Assembly: GCA_003514385.1 (NCBI GenBank)
Contig: DOQR01000001.1
Coordinates: 62,001 to 126,000, forward strand
Source of the DNA: Oscillospiraceae bacterium
Lineage (GTDB): Bacteria; Bacillota; Clostridia; Oscillospirales; Acutalibacteraceae
Length of the DNA: 64,000 nt
Reading direction: 5' to 3'
Position 1 is the stretch's first letter. Each line of letters opens with the position of its first letter. A program made the position numbers and the translations under genes. The notes beneath the pieces were generated by a model. The model saw only the letters and a list, made by a program, of their open reading frames with translations. It did no database searches and was not told the origin of the DNA. Below, in pieces: positions 43,430 to 51,708 of this stretch.

Positions 43430-44422
43430 TTATTTATCGAGCGGATGCTCGAGGCAGATGCCTGTTCCGTCAACGACGCAGTCGAGCGGACTCTCCGCAA
43501 CGAGAACGGGGATGCGGGTCTCGGCGGCAATGAGCTTGTCGAGACCTCTGAGCAGAGCGCCGCCGCCGGTGAGCATGATGCCGTGGTCGATAATGTCCGC
43601 AGCGAGCTCGGGGGGAGTCTTCTCAAGGGTAGCCTTGATGACATCGAGGATCTGATTGACGGAGTCGGACAGAGCCTCTCTGATCTCCTCCGCGGAGATC
43701 TCGATGTTCTTCGGCAGACCGTCCATGAGGTTGCGGCCCTTGATGTTCATCGCGCCTTCGCCCTCGTAGGGATAGGCGGAGCCGATCTTTATCTTGATAT
43801 CCTCAGCGGTTCTCTCGCCGATGAGCAGGTTGTATTTCTTCTTGATGTAGTTGATGATGGACTCATCAAAATTGTCGCCCGCGACTCTTGCGGAGTTCGA
43901 GGTAACAACGTCACCCAGGGAGATAACGGCAACTTCGCTCGTGCCGCCGCCGATGTCGACGACCATGCTTCCGGTGGGCTCGGAAACGGGGAGACCCGCA
44001 CCGATAGCGGCAGCCATGGGCTCCTCAATGAGGCTGACATATTTTGCGCCTGCGCTTCTCGCGGCGTCGTTGACAGCGTTTCTCTCAACGCCGGTAACGC
44101 CCGAGGGGATGCAGATCATAACGCGGACTCTCGCGAGCGGGGAGTTCTTCGTGACCTTCTTTATGAAAGCCTTGAGCATATCCGCGGTGATGTCGAAGTC
44201 GGCGATAACGCCGTCCTTGAGGGGACGGACTGCGGTTATGGAGCCGGGAGTTCTGCCGATCATCTCCTTGGCTTCTGTGCCGACGGCAACGACTCTGGGC
44301 GGATTGTACTTCTGATCGACCGCAACGACGGAGGGCTCTCTTATAACGATGCCCTTGCCTTTTACGAACACGAGGGTGTTCGCGGTACCCAAATCGATAC
44401 CGATATCAAGTGAAAATAACAT
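43430..44422 (-). CDS. mreB: Rod shape-determining protein MreB
   Basis: MreB is the actin-like cytoskeletal ATPase that directs lateral wall synthesis. The 330-residue protein has the phosphate-1 motif [15 protein letters not shown] near residue 5, [14 protein letters not shown], phosphate-2 [15 protein letters not shown] near 155 and the adenosine motif [15 protein letters not shown] near 286. It is followed by mreC, mreD and mrdA. A small lipoprotein gene lies just upstream and may share the transcript. Confidence 0.97.
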   Translation of the reverse strand: MLFSLDIGIDLGTANTLVFVKGKGIVIREPSVVAVDQKYNPPRVVAVGTEAKEMIGRTPGSITAVRPLKDGVIADFDITADMLKAFIKKVTKNSPLARVRVMICIPSGVTGVERNAVNDAARSAGAKYVSLIEEPMAAAIGAGLPVSEPTGSMVVDIGGGTSEVAVISLGDVVTSNSARVAGDNFDESIINYIKKKYNLLIGERTAEDIKIKIGSAYPYEGEGAMNIKGRNLMDGLPKNIEISAEEIREALSDSVNQILDVIKATLEKTPPELAADIIDHGIMLTGGGALLRGLDKLIAAETRIPVLVAESPLDCVVDGTGICLEHPLDK

Positions 44423-44463
44423 ACTGTTCTCCTTTCAACAGTCAGAATACTTTTTATCGTCTG

Positions 44464-45132
44464 TTATCTGAACGAAATAGAATTGACAATTGATTCAAAA
44501 TCTCCGGTGTTTGCGCCGGCTTTTGAAGTTTTATAGGTGCAGGCATAGGTCACGCCGTTTCTCTCGAACAGGGCGGAGGCTATAAACGCCTCTTTGCCGT
44601 TCGCGGAGACCTTGATCTCCGTAAACTTTGCGTCCTGACCGCAGAGGGTCTTCGTTTCGCTGTTGACTTCGGGATTGAAGCCCTGCTCCTTGAGCGAAGA
44701 GATGACCTCGCCGATATCGGCGGACTTGTCATCGACGCTCTTTTCGGTGTCATAAATTATGTCGATGGTCTCGTCGCCTTTTGTGAGGGTTATTGCGGAG
44801 CCGACTGCCGACATATCGTATCCGGAGGGCTGGGTGAATGTGAAATATCTGCAATAGACGTTCTTGCCGGAGACAAGAAGATAATCGAGCGCGATGGCGT
44901 TTGTTGCCTGCTCGCCGTTTTCGTCCTTCTTTGCATTGCCCTTTTCGTCTGTGTCGACAATGACAATATTGCCTGCCTCGTCATAAACGGGCTTGCCGTT
45001 TTCGTCGGTCACGAGCACGCGGTCGTTGCCGCTGCTGTCCTTGACTTTGAGTCCTTTTGCTTTTGAGCAGCCGGTGAAAAGACAGACTGCCGCGAGCATA
45101 CAGATGAGCAGAGACGAGATGATTTTCTTCAT
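44464..45132 (-). CDS. Small lipoprotein, unknown function
   Basis: This 222-residue protein has a lipoprotein signal (lipobox FTGC, cysteine at about 22). Next comes a stretch of repeated acidic residues with an EGF/LPXTG-spacer look (VTDENGKPVYDEAGNIVIVD and DTDEKGNAKKDENGEQ), then a compact domain with IDIIYDTEKSVDDKSADIGE. I do not recognise a family. Its own promoter (45184-45213) and position upstream of mreB suggest it may be expressed with the shape genes, but function is unknown. Confidence 0.75.
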   Translation of the reverse strand: MKKIISSLLICMLAAVCLFTGCSKAKGLKVKDSSGNDRVLVTDENGKPVYDEAGNIVIVDTDEKGNAKKDENGEQATNAIALDYLLVSGKNVYCRYFTFTQPSGYDMSAVGSAITLTKGDETIDIIYDTEKSVDDKSADIGEVISSLKEQGFNPEVNSETKTLCGQDAKFTEIKVSANGKEAFIASALFERNGVTYACTYKTSKAGANTGDFESIVNSISFR

Positions 45133-45183
45133 TCTTTAAGACCTCCCCTTCGTCCTTATCGTCCGAAAATTATTGCCTGTTTC

Positions 45184-45213
45184 AGTATAACACAGGGTAT
45201 TGCACTTTTTCAA
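45184..45213 (-). promoter_or_regulatory. Promoter of lipoprotein (and mreB?) genes
   Basis: Minus-strand TTGAAA (45213-45208) and TATACT (45189-45184) with an 18-bp spacer. Confidence 0.82.
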
Positions 45214-45263
45214 GTGCGGAATCGAAGATATGATTGACACAAAAAGGCGGTTTGAACCGTTTA

Positions 45264-46865
45264 TCAGCCGTTGAGGGCCTCAAAATTCTCCTTGTTGCTC
45301 TTGTAGAGGTTCTTGAAGACTGCGAAGTTCTTGTCATATATAGGCTTGAGCGAGGGGTTCGGAATGAACGTCTTCTTCGCCGGGACGAGCTTCTTCGCCT
45401 CTTCGATGCTGCCTATCATGCCCAGACCGACTGCGGAGATGACCGCCGCGCCGACTGCACCGACGTTCTGCGGGCTTGCAACGACCTCGACCGTTCTGCC
45501 TGTGCAGTCCGCGAGTATCTGGCTGGTGACGTCGGAGAGAGCGCCGCCGCCGACAAAGCGGAGAACATCGGAGGTCTTAGTCTTTTTGTCCTCGGTCTCA
45601 AGGAACCAGCGCAGGTGCATGCAAGTGCCCTCAACAACGGCGCGGATGAGCTCGGTCTTGCCGGTCTCAAGGCTGATGTTGAAGAACATTCCGCGGGCGT
45701 TCGGATCCTCGAACGGGCAGCGGTTGCCGTGCAGCCACGGGGTGAAGATAACTCCGCCGCAGCCTGCGGGGGTCTTGTTTATAACATGCGACATGTAGTC
45801 GTAAAGGCTCGTGAATATGGACTCCTTCGAGGAGGCGACATCGGTCTTCTCGAGGAATATGTCAATTTCATCGAGGGCAAGGTGATCCTTGACCCACTCG
45901 AGGCACTTGCCGGCGGTCTCAAGCTCTGCGAAGTAGTTGAGTCTGCCGTTTTGCGCGCCGATTATCGCGGCGATCATCGCGCTCGTGTCGACTATATTCT
46001 TGTCAACAACGGTGGATACCCAGCCGGAGGTGCCGCAGTAGATGTGCGTGTCGCCCATGCCGACCGCGCCCGCGCCGACGCCGATGAGCGAAGCGTCTCC
46101 GCCGCCGCCGAATACGGGCGTGCCCTCGCACAGTCCGAGATCGTCCGCAGCCTTTTCGGTAAGACCGCCGACGAGAGCGGTGGAGTCGATTATCTCAGCC
46201 ATATGCTCGGGCTTGACGTTGAACATCTTGAGCATCTCGGGGCTCCAGCCCTCCTTGCCCTTGCGGACATCGTAGAGCAGAGTGCCGAAAGCCGAGTCGC
46301 GCGTCATGACGAACTTGTCGGTCATGCGGCAGATTATGTATTCTTTGACGTCGAGCCACTTATAGGTTCTCGCGAAGTTCTCGGGCTCATTCTCCTCGAC
46401 CCATTTATATTTGTATACGGGATCCTTGACGCTCGCGGACACGGCACCGGTTATCTGCAGAGACTTGAGAAGCTTCGGAATATAAGCTCCCGCAATCTGC
46501 GGACCGTAAGCCATGAGTTCCTTTATCTGCTTCTTTGCGCGCTGATCCATGTAGCTCATCGCCTTGCGCACGGGCTGGCCGTCCTTGTCGACGAGCACGA
46601 GACCCTGCATCTGGGAGCAGAAGGATATACCGGCTATCTCCGAAGTGCTCACGCTCGTTGAATTCATGAGTCTCTTCGTGGTGTTGCATATCGCGCTCCA
46701 CCACTCGTCGGGATCCTGCTCTGCGCCGCCGTCCGGATAAACGGTCAGCGAATAGCCTTCCATCTCCGCAGCGATCAGCTTTATTTCATCTTCAACTTCA
46801 AACAGACAGGTTTTGACGCCCGTCGTGCCGATGTCGTATGATAAGACGTATGTTCTGTCGCTCAT
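45264..46865 (-). CDS. FGGY-family carbohydrate kinase (xylulokinase-like)
   Basis: This 533-residue sugar kinase begins YVLSYDIGTTGVKTCLFEV with the phosphate-1 loop and carries the FGGY-family region SYMDQRAKKQIKEL near 102 and, late, FVGGGALSDVTSQILADCTG near 430 (adenosine motif). GGGGDASLIGVGAGAVGMGDTHIYCGTSGW in the middle fits the xylulokinase/ribulokinase branch. The sugar cannot be decided. It stands alone with a clear promoter; no isomerase is adjacent. Confidence 0.85.
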   Translation of the reverse strand: MSDRTYVLSYDIGTTGVKTCLFEVEDEIKLIAAEMEGYSLTVYPDGGAEQDPDEWWSAICNTTKRLMNSTSVSTSEIAGISFCSQMQGLVLVDKDGQPVRKAMSYMDQRAKKQIKELMAYGPQIAGAYIPKLLKSLQITGAVSASVKDPVYKYKWVEENEPENFARTYKWLDVKEYIICRMTDKFVMTRDSAFGTLLYDVRKGKEGWSPEMLKMFNVKPEHMAEIIDSTALVGGLTEKAADDLGLCEGTPVFGGGGDASLIGVGAGAVGMGDTHIYCGTSGWVSTVVDKNIVDTSAMIAAIIGAQNGRLNYFAELETAGKCLEWVKDHLALDEIDIFLEKTDVASSKESIFTSLYDYMSHVINKTPAGCGGVIFTPWLHGNRCPFEDPNARGMFFNISLETGKTELIRAVVEGTCMHLRWFLETEDKKTKTSDVLRFVGGGALSDVTSQILADCTGRTVEVVASPQNVGAVGAAVISAVGLGMIGSIEEAKKLVPAKKTFIPNPSLKPIYDKNFAVFKNLYKSNKENFEALNG

Positions 46866-46922
46866 TACAAATTTTTCTCCCTTCGCGGCTTTTCATAAAC
46901 AAAGCCCCAATCTATCCATTCA

Positions 46923-46951
46923 ATTATATAGCAAAAAATTGATGATTACAA
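46923..46951 (-). promoter_or_regulatory. Sigma-A promoter of the FGGY kinase gene
   Basis: Minus-strand TTGTAA (46951-46946) and TATAAT (46928-46923) with a 17-bp spacer. Confidence 0.85.
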
Positions 46952-47153
46952 TGTAATAGCAAAAAAATTTTAAAAAACCGCGAAGCGGCACCCGCCGCAG
47001 AAAATATTTATCCGCGTCCCCAAAGAAAAGAAAAACTTTCCGAAGCCGGCAAAAAACTGTCAAAAAAAGCGCCGCGGGCAGACCGAAAACCGCCGCAATG
47101 CATAGCGTACCCGCCGGGCAGCGGAGAAAAATAAAAAAATTTTGAAATAACAG
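46952..47153. other. Gene-free region between kinase and tRNA-Arg promoters
   Basis: Only A-rich sequence and a short hairpin CCGCGAAGCGG (46979-46989) are seen. I see no gene or motif beyond these. Confidence 0.6.
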
Positions 47154-47182
47154 TTGATTTTTGCGGCGCGTTGTGCTAATAT
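47154..47182 (+). promoter_or_regulatory. Promoter of tRNA-Arg
   Basis: TTGATT (47154-47159) and TAATAT (47177-47182) spaced by 17 bp, 17 bp before the tRNA. Confidence 0.82.
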
Positions 47183-47198
47183 ACTATGGCAATCAGAT

Positions 47199-47275
47199 GC
47201 GCTGCTAGCTCAGTTGGATAGAGTGTTTGGCTACGAACCAAAAGGTCAGGGGTTCGAATCCCTTGCAGCGCGCCA
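47199..47275 (+). tRNA. tRNA-Arg (ACG)
   Basis: The acceptor arms GCGCTGC and GCAGCGC pair, the anticodon arm TTTGG CTACGAA CCAAA shows ACG, the T-loop is GGTTCGAATCC and the 3' CCA is encoded. The A of the anticodon would be converted to inosine. Confidence 0.97.
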
Positions 47276-47318
47276 AGAACGGAAGCAATACCGCAAGTGT
47301 TGCTTCCGTTCTTTTTTT
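47276..47318 (+). terminator. Terminator of tRNA-Arg
   Basis: AGAACGGAAGCAA (47276-47288) pairs perfectly with TTGCTTCCGTTCT (47300-47312), followed by TTTTTT. Confidence 0.93.
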
Positions 47319-47323
47319 ATTTT

Positions 47324-47478
47324 CAAGGGATTCGAACCCTGAGAGGGTGAGCGGCGTTAAGAAAACAGTCCGGTGGACTGTTTTTAGCCGCGAAGTGTGA
47401 GGCGGGTGCTGCTGCGCAGCAGCGGTCGCCGAGCACGCAAGGCGGCGCAGCCGACTGTATCCCTTGCAGCGCACCAAG
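47324..47478. repeat. tRNA-derived repeat element after tRNA-Arg
   Basis: The left end (about 47324-47342) is an inverted copy of the tRNA-Arg T-arm (AAGGGATTCGAACCCTGA, one base shorter than the exact complement). The right end (about 47459-47478) is a direct copy of the tRNA 3' end (ATCCCTTGCAGCGCACCAAG, one mismatch). Between them lie a hairpin AAACAGTCC/GGACTGTTT (about 47362-47382) and GC-rich palindromes such as GCTGCTGCGCAGCAGC. No gene is present. Confidence 0.75.
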
Positions 47479-47480
47479 TT

Positions 47481-47528
47481 AAAAGCCTTGATAACTCTGA
47501 GCTTTTGGAGTTTGAAGGGCTTTTTTCT
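47481..47528 (+). terminator. Terminator-like hairpin after the tRNA-derived repeat
   Basis: AAAAGCCTT and AAGGGCTTTT pair with a bulge, followed by a T-run ending TTTTTTC. It would end transcription through the element. Confidence 0.6.
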
Positions 47529-47599
47529 TTTTAGTTTTCGGTAGCATTTCTAACATTTATCCTGCAAACAGCTTTAAGTACCCATTTTTATATAACCTG

Positions 47600-47647
47600 T
47601 TGACATTTGTTTTTGAGTTTGCTATTATATACATACCGAAAGTATGT
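47600..47647 (+). promoter_or_regulatory. Promoter and operator of the TetR gene
   Basis: TTGACA (47600-47605) and TATTAT (47623-47628) have a 17-bp spacer. Overlapping the start of transcription is ACATAC-cgaaa-GTATGT (47631-47647), an inverted repeat with 6-bp arms. The same repeat precedes the GPH transporter gene, so it is probably the TetR operator. Confidence 0.83.
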
Positions 47648-47658
47648 AAGGAGCAAAT

Positions 47659-48306
47659 ATGAGCAGAAATAAATATCCGGAGGAAACGGTAAATCTTATC
47701 CTCGATGTGTCCCAGCGTTTATTTATAGAAAAGGGATACGACAACACAACGATTCAGGATATCATCGATGAACTGGGCGGACTCACAAAGGGCGCGATAT
47801 ATCACCATTTCAGTTCAAAGCAGGATATCCTTGATGCGGTCATAGAACGGCTTTTTGCAAAAAATACGCTGTCTGCGAGTTGGCGTAAAATTCAATCCGA
47901 TACCGATATTACGGGCGGAGAGAAGCTCAAGCGTATGCTTGCTGCGGCTCTGACGGATGAGCAGGAACAGCAGTTCAGAAAATTGGGAGTGCATTTGCAG
48001 AATATGCCGCAGATGCTCAGCGACCTTGTTCTGCGCTCCGTAAACGATATAGCACCTAATGCCTTTGAACCGGTTATCGAAGAGGGCGTTAGGGACGGAT
48101 CTCTGTCGGTCATGTTCCCGAAGCAGGCTGCCGAGGCGGTTTCGCTTATCGCGAATATTTGGATAAACCCGCTTGTTTTTCCTGTTGACAACGAAGAGCT
48201 GAAAGCAAAGTTTGAGTTTATTTGCGGTATAACAAAGTCTATCGGGCTTGACATTTCCGACATCTATCCGCTGCTCGACAAAATGAACAGCGATATCAAT
48301 CTTTAA
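47659..48306 (+). CDS. TetR/AcrR family transcriptional regulator
   Basis: This 215-residue protein has the N-terminal helix-turn-helix (TIQDIIDELGGLTKGAIYHHF, near residues 32-55) of TetR repressors and a helical C-terminal ligand-binding domain. AAGGAG precedes the ATG. The promoter carries the inverted repeat ACATAC-N5-GTATGT, also found before the transporter 44 bp downstream of its stop, so it probably represses itself and the transporter. The gene pair is more AT-rich than its surroundings, which suggests recent acquisition. The inducer is unknown. Confidence 0.87.
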   Translation: MSRNKYPEETVNLILDVSQRLFIEKGYDNTTIQDIIDELGGLTKGAIYHHFSSKQDILDAVIERLFAKNTLSASWRKIQSDTDITGGEKLKRMLAAALTDEQEQQFRKLGVHLQNMPQMLSDLVLRSVNDIAPNAFEPVIEEGVRDGSLSVMFPKQAAEAVSLIANIWINPLVFPVDNEELKAKFEFICGITKSIGLDISDIYPLLDKMNSDINL

Positions 48307-48313
48307 ATATTCG

Positions 48314-48332
48314 GGAGGGTTTTACCCCTCCC
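48314..48332 (+). terminator. Hairpin between regulator and transporter
   Basis: GGGAGGG and CCCCTCCC form a stem with loop TTTTA; no T-run follows (ATATAT), so it may reduce read-through. Confidence 0.5.
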
Positions 48333-48349
48333 ATATATATTAACATTAA

Positions 48350-48366
48350 ACATACCAAAAGTATGT
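48350..48366. promoter_or_regulatory. TetR-type operator of the transporter gene
   Basis: ACATAC-caaaa-GTATGT differs from the repeat at 47631-47647 only in the spacer and overlaps the expected transcription start before AAGGAGG. Confidence 0.83.
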
Positions 48367-48379
48367 AAGGAGGTAAACC

Positions 48380-49780
48380 ATGTCAACAACTTACACGAAA
48401 AGAGAAAAGTTCCGGTATCTTCTGGGTCTTTCCGGTCAGAACATCATATACGGAACAGTTACATCCGTGCTCGCATATTATCTTCAGTTCACGATTCTGA
48501 TTCCTGCCGTATGGGTCGGTCTGATATTAAGTGTTGCGAGAATATTTGACGCCGTCAAAGACCCGTTTATCGGAGCGATGATAAGCAGAGGAAAACATAA
48601 ACTAAAGGACTATCTTATCGCAGTGCCGATTCCCACAGCAATACTGACGATTCTCTGTTTCAGTAACGGAATTTATTCCGCGGAAAACAGTATGCCTAAA
48701 AATATTTTAATAGTGTTATCTGCGTTTGTGTTTTACATAATATGGGAAGTTGTGTTTACAATCGGCGATATTCCGATAACCGGGTATCCTTCAGTGCTCA
48801 CAAGTGATGAGGGCGACAGAACAAAGTTGCTTTCGCTACGTCCGATAGGTGGAATGGCGAGCGGTATAAGCACGCTTGCCGTTCAGCCGATTGCTTTTGC
48901 GTTGTCGGCAGTTTTCGGCGGAAGTGCAGTGGATGAGCGAAATGCTTTTCTTATAACGGTTGCCGCGTTTTCAATCATCGGCGGGGCGCTTTTTCAGTTT
49001 ACCGCAATCGGTTCGGTGGAAAGGGTTTCTGCCGAGCGCAGCGAAAATTCGGGTCAGCTCAGATATTTTATTACAAATCCGTTGCTCAGAAAAATCAGTA
49101 TATCGGGATTTTTGGGCAGTCTGAAAGCCCTGACCGGTGTTATCCTCACTCCGCTGGTAACCTATTATTTTGCAAGTAAAAATCCGCAGATGTCGCTGAT
49201 TTATACGGCACTTTTCGGAGTGGGAAGTATTGTGGGACTGGTAATCTCGGCGGTAGCAGTCCCTAGTTTATCTAAAAAATACGGAACAAAAAGGCTCTTT
49301 GCCGCCGTCAATCTGATAAACATTTTTCCGAATCTTTTGCTATTTGCGCTGTATGTTAAATATCCTCAAAATATGACGAACATTCCGCAAACGGTTGCAA
49401 TGTTCGTACTTACACTTATAATCGGAAGCTGTGTAAGCATTTCTTCGACCGTTCAGACGCTGATAATCTCACAAGCCGTTGACCTTGAAGAAAAAATATC
49501 AGGTAACAGACCGGATGCGCTGTTTTTCTCCGCGCATACATTCATTGTCAAGATTGGTACCGGTTTATCGTCGCTCGCGGCGAGCATAGGCTATGCCGTC
49601 GTCAAATTTTCATCCTCTGAAACGGCGGCGCTTAACGATTTTATTGCAAACGGCGGAATCCCGAGGCTCGACGGCAGATATTCAAATCTGATGACGCTTC
49701 TGTTCATGCTGTATACTCTGCCCGTTGCGCTGAGTTCGCTTCTGTCTGCGCTTCCGTTTATTCGCAGGGAGCGGGAGTGA
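48380..49780 (+). CDS. GPH-type sugar:cation symporter (MFS)
   Basis: This 466-residue membrane protein has about twelve hydrophobic segments and the glycoside-pentoside-hexuronide:cation symporter pattern: IFDAVKDPFIGAMISR near residue 53 and a late SISSTVQTLIISQAVDLEEK near 350. It probably imports a sugar or glycoside with Na+ or H+. AAGGAGG lies directly before the ATG. The shared operator couples it to the TetR gene upstream. No glycosidase or kinase follows in the same direction, so the solute is unknown. Confidence 0.83.
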   Translation: MSTTYTKREKFRYLLGLSGQNIIYGTVTSVLAYYLQFTILIPAVWVGLILSVARIFDAVKDPFIGAMISRGKHKLKDYLIAVPIPTAILTILCFSNGIYSAENSMPKNILIVLSAFVFYIIWEVVFTIGDIPITGYPSVLTSDEGDRTKLLSLRPIGGMASGISTLAVQPIAFALSAVFGGSAVDERNAFLITVAAFSIIGGALFQFTAIGSVERVSAERSENSGQLRYFITNPLLRKISISGFLGSLKALTGVILTPLVTYYFASKNPQMSLIYTALFGVGSIVGLVISAVAVPSLSKKYGTKRLFAAVNLINIFPNLLLFALYVKYPQNMTNIPQTVAMFVLTLIIGSCVSISSTVQTLIISQAVDLEEKISGNRPDALFFSAHTFIVKIGTGLSSLAASIGYAVVKFSSSETAALNDFIANGGIPRLDGRYSNLMTLLFMLYTLPVALSSLLSALPFIRRERE

Positions 49781-49806
49781 AAAATTAAAAAGTTTTGCGA
49801 AGTCAT

Positions 49807-49836
49807 AAAAAATTCCGCCCGGTTTCCCGGACGGAA
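49807..49836 (-). terminator. Terminator of the fucose operon
   Basis: TTCCGCCCGG (49813-49822) pairs with CCGGACGGAA (49827-49836) with one mismatch; the minus-strand tail is TTTTTTATG. It may also serve the convergent transporter gene. Confidence 0.83.
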
Positions 49837-49851
49837 CTTTTTATTTTTATC

Positions 49852-51660
49852 TTATTTATACAGCGGGCCGTAGGCGGCGCAGGCTCTATAGTCTGCACTC
49901 TCGAGGTCCTTTGTGCCGAACGCAGACCATGCGTGCGGACGGTAGATGTCCTCGTCGGCGACGTTGTGCATCGCAACGGGGATTCTGAGCATGCTCGCGA
50001 GCGTGATGAGGTCTTTGCCGATGTGGCCGTAGCTGATAGCGCCGTGGTTTGCGCCCCAGTTTGCCATGACGGAGTAGACATCCTTGAACGCGCCCTTGCC
50101 GGTGAGTCTCGGAGCGAACCAGGTGGTCGGCCAGGTCGGGTCGGTGCGCATGTCGAGCTTGTTGTGGATCTCATCGGGCAGGGTGGCAGTGTAGCCCTCG
50201 GCTATCTGAAGCACCGGGCCGAGACCCTTGATGATGTTGACTCTTATCATTGTCATGGGCATGACAGCCTGAGTCTTGAAATGCGAGGAGTATCCGCCGC
50301 CTCTGAAATATCCGAGGTCTGCGGGGCACCAGTCGGTAGCCTTGAGCATAGCGCTGATGTCCTCGTCGGTGACGTTCCACCACTCCTTCATGACGGCGTT
50401 GCCGTCCTTGTCCTTGCAGACGCCCGTGGCGTCGAGCGCGGCGGCGCCGGAGTTGATGAGATGGATGAAGCCGTCCTTGGCAACGCCCTCGGGGCGCATA
50501 CCGCAGACTCTTTCAACCGCGTCGGGGCTCCAATATGTGCGCACGTCGGCGAACAGGCTCGCTCTGCCGGTGATGAGCTTTCCGAGGAGCATGGACAGAC
50601 CGTTGAGGCCGTCGTTCTCGGTGGCGAAGGTGAGCGGCTCTTTTTTGCCGTTCCAGTCAAAGGTAGTGTTGAGAATAGCCTCGGTGAAGTCGCCGTTGGG
50701 CATGAAGTCCGTCCACTGGCGCTGACCCTGGAAGCCGCCGAGTATGGCGTTGCGGCCGAGAGCCTCCTCGTGCCAGCCGTCCTTCGGGCCGGAGTGCTCA
50801 GCCTCTGCGCCGACGGGGCGGACATCGTTGAGCTTATCGTTGCCGAGCATGATGTCGCGGCAGATAAGAGTCATCTTGACGACGAACTCCCACTCCTTCT
50901 CCTTCTGCTCGGGGGTGTGTCTGATATTTTCGGGGTTCTTGTCGAAGCCCTCGGGGCAGTTTTCTTTGACCCACTTGAGCGCGCGCTCATATTCCTCGTG
51001 GTCATAGATGCCGAGCTCGACGCGGCGGGTAACTTCGACCATGTCGACCCACTCGGCGCGGATGCCGAGATACTCCTGCCAGAAATCGGCGTCGCAGAAC
51101 GAGCCTGCGATACCCATTGCGACAGCGCCTATGCCGACATAAGACTTGCCTCTGAGCTGGCCGACAGCCGCGGCGCAGCGTGCGAAGCGGAGAATCTTCT
51201 CGGCAACGTCATCGGGGATGGAGTTGTCGGTGACATCCTGAACATCCTTGCCGTAAATCGAGAATGCGGGCAGACCTCTCTGCGCATGAGCCGCCAGAAC
51301 CGCCGCGAGATAAACCGCGCCGGGGCGCTCGGTGCCGTTGAAGCCCCAGACTGCCTTGACGGTCAGGGGATCGAGATCCATCGTCTCGCTGCCGTAGCAC
51401 CAGCAGGGGGTGACGGAGAGGGTCGCGCAGACGTTCTGAGTCGAGAAGAAGTCGGCGCACTTTGCCGCTTCTGCTGCTCCGCCTATCGTGCAGGGGGAGA
51501 TGATGCACTCAAAGGGAGTGCCGTCCGAATAGAACACATTTTCTTCGATGAGCTTCTTGGCAGCGAGCGCCATGTTCATCGTCTTTTCCTCAAGACTCTC
51601 TCTGACTCCGCCCCAGCGGCCGTCAATGATGGGTCTGATTCCAAGCTTTGCTTTTGCCAT
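49852..51660 (-). CDS. fucI: L-fucose isomerase
   Basis: FucI converts L-fucose to L-fuculose. The 602-residue length is typical. Visible family features are the N-terminal [38 protein letters not shown] near 55, the metal-binding glutamate and aspartate region NATTFDWN-like ([21 protein letters not shown] near 330) and a late [13 protein letters not shown]. It is downstream of a rhamnulokinase-type kinase and a fucose mutarotase, so a fucose-catabolic function is well supported. AAAGGAT precedes the start. Confidence 0.95.
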   Translation of the reverse strand: MAKAKLGIRPIIDGRWGGVRESLEEKTMNMALAAKKLIEENVFYSDGTPFECIISPCTIGGAAEAAKCADFFSTQNVCATLSVTPCWCYGSETMDLDPLTVKAVWGFNGTERPGAVYLAAVLAAHAQRGLPAFSIYGKDVQDVTDNSIPDDVAEKILRFARCAAAVGQLRGKSYVGIGAVAMGIAGSFCDADFWQEYLGIRAEWVDMVEVTRRVELGIYDHEEYERALKWVKENCPEGFDKNPENIRHTPEQKEKEWEFVVKMTLICRDIMLGNDKLNDVRPVGAEAEHSGPKDGWHEEALGRNAILGGFQGQRQWTDFMPNGDFTEAILNTTFDWNGKKEPLTFATENDGLNGLSMLLGKLITGRASLFADVRTYWSPDAVERVCGMRPEGVAKDGFIHLINSGAAALDATGVCKDKDGNAVMKEWWNVTDEDISAMLKATDWCPADLGYFRGGGYSSHFKTQAVMPMTMIRVNIIKGLGPVLQIAEGYTATLPDEIHNKLDMRTDPTWPTTWFAPRLTGKGAFKDVYSVMANWGANHGAISYGHIGKDLITLASMLRIPVAMHNVADEDIYRPHAWSAFGTKDLESADYRACAAYGPLYK

Positions 51661-51708
51661 TTTTCAGTCATCCTTTCGATGTTGTGTTGCCACTACCGGG
51701 CGCAACAC

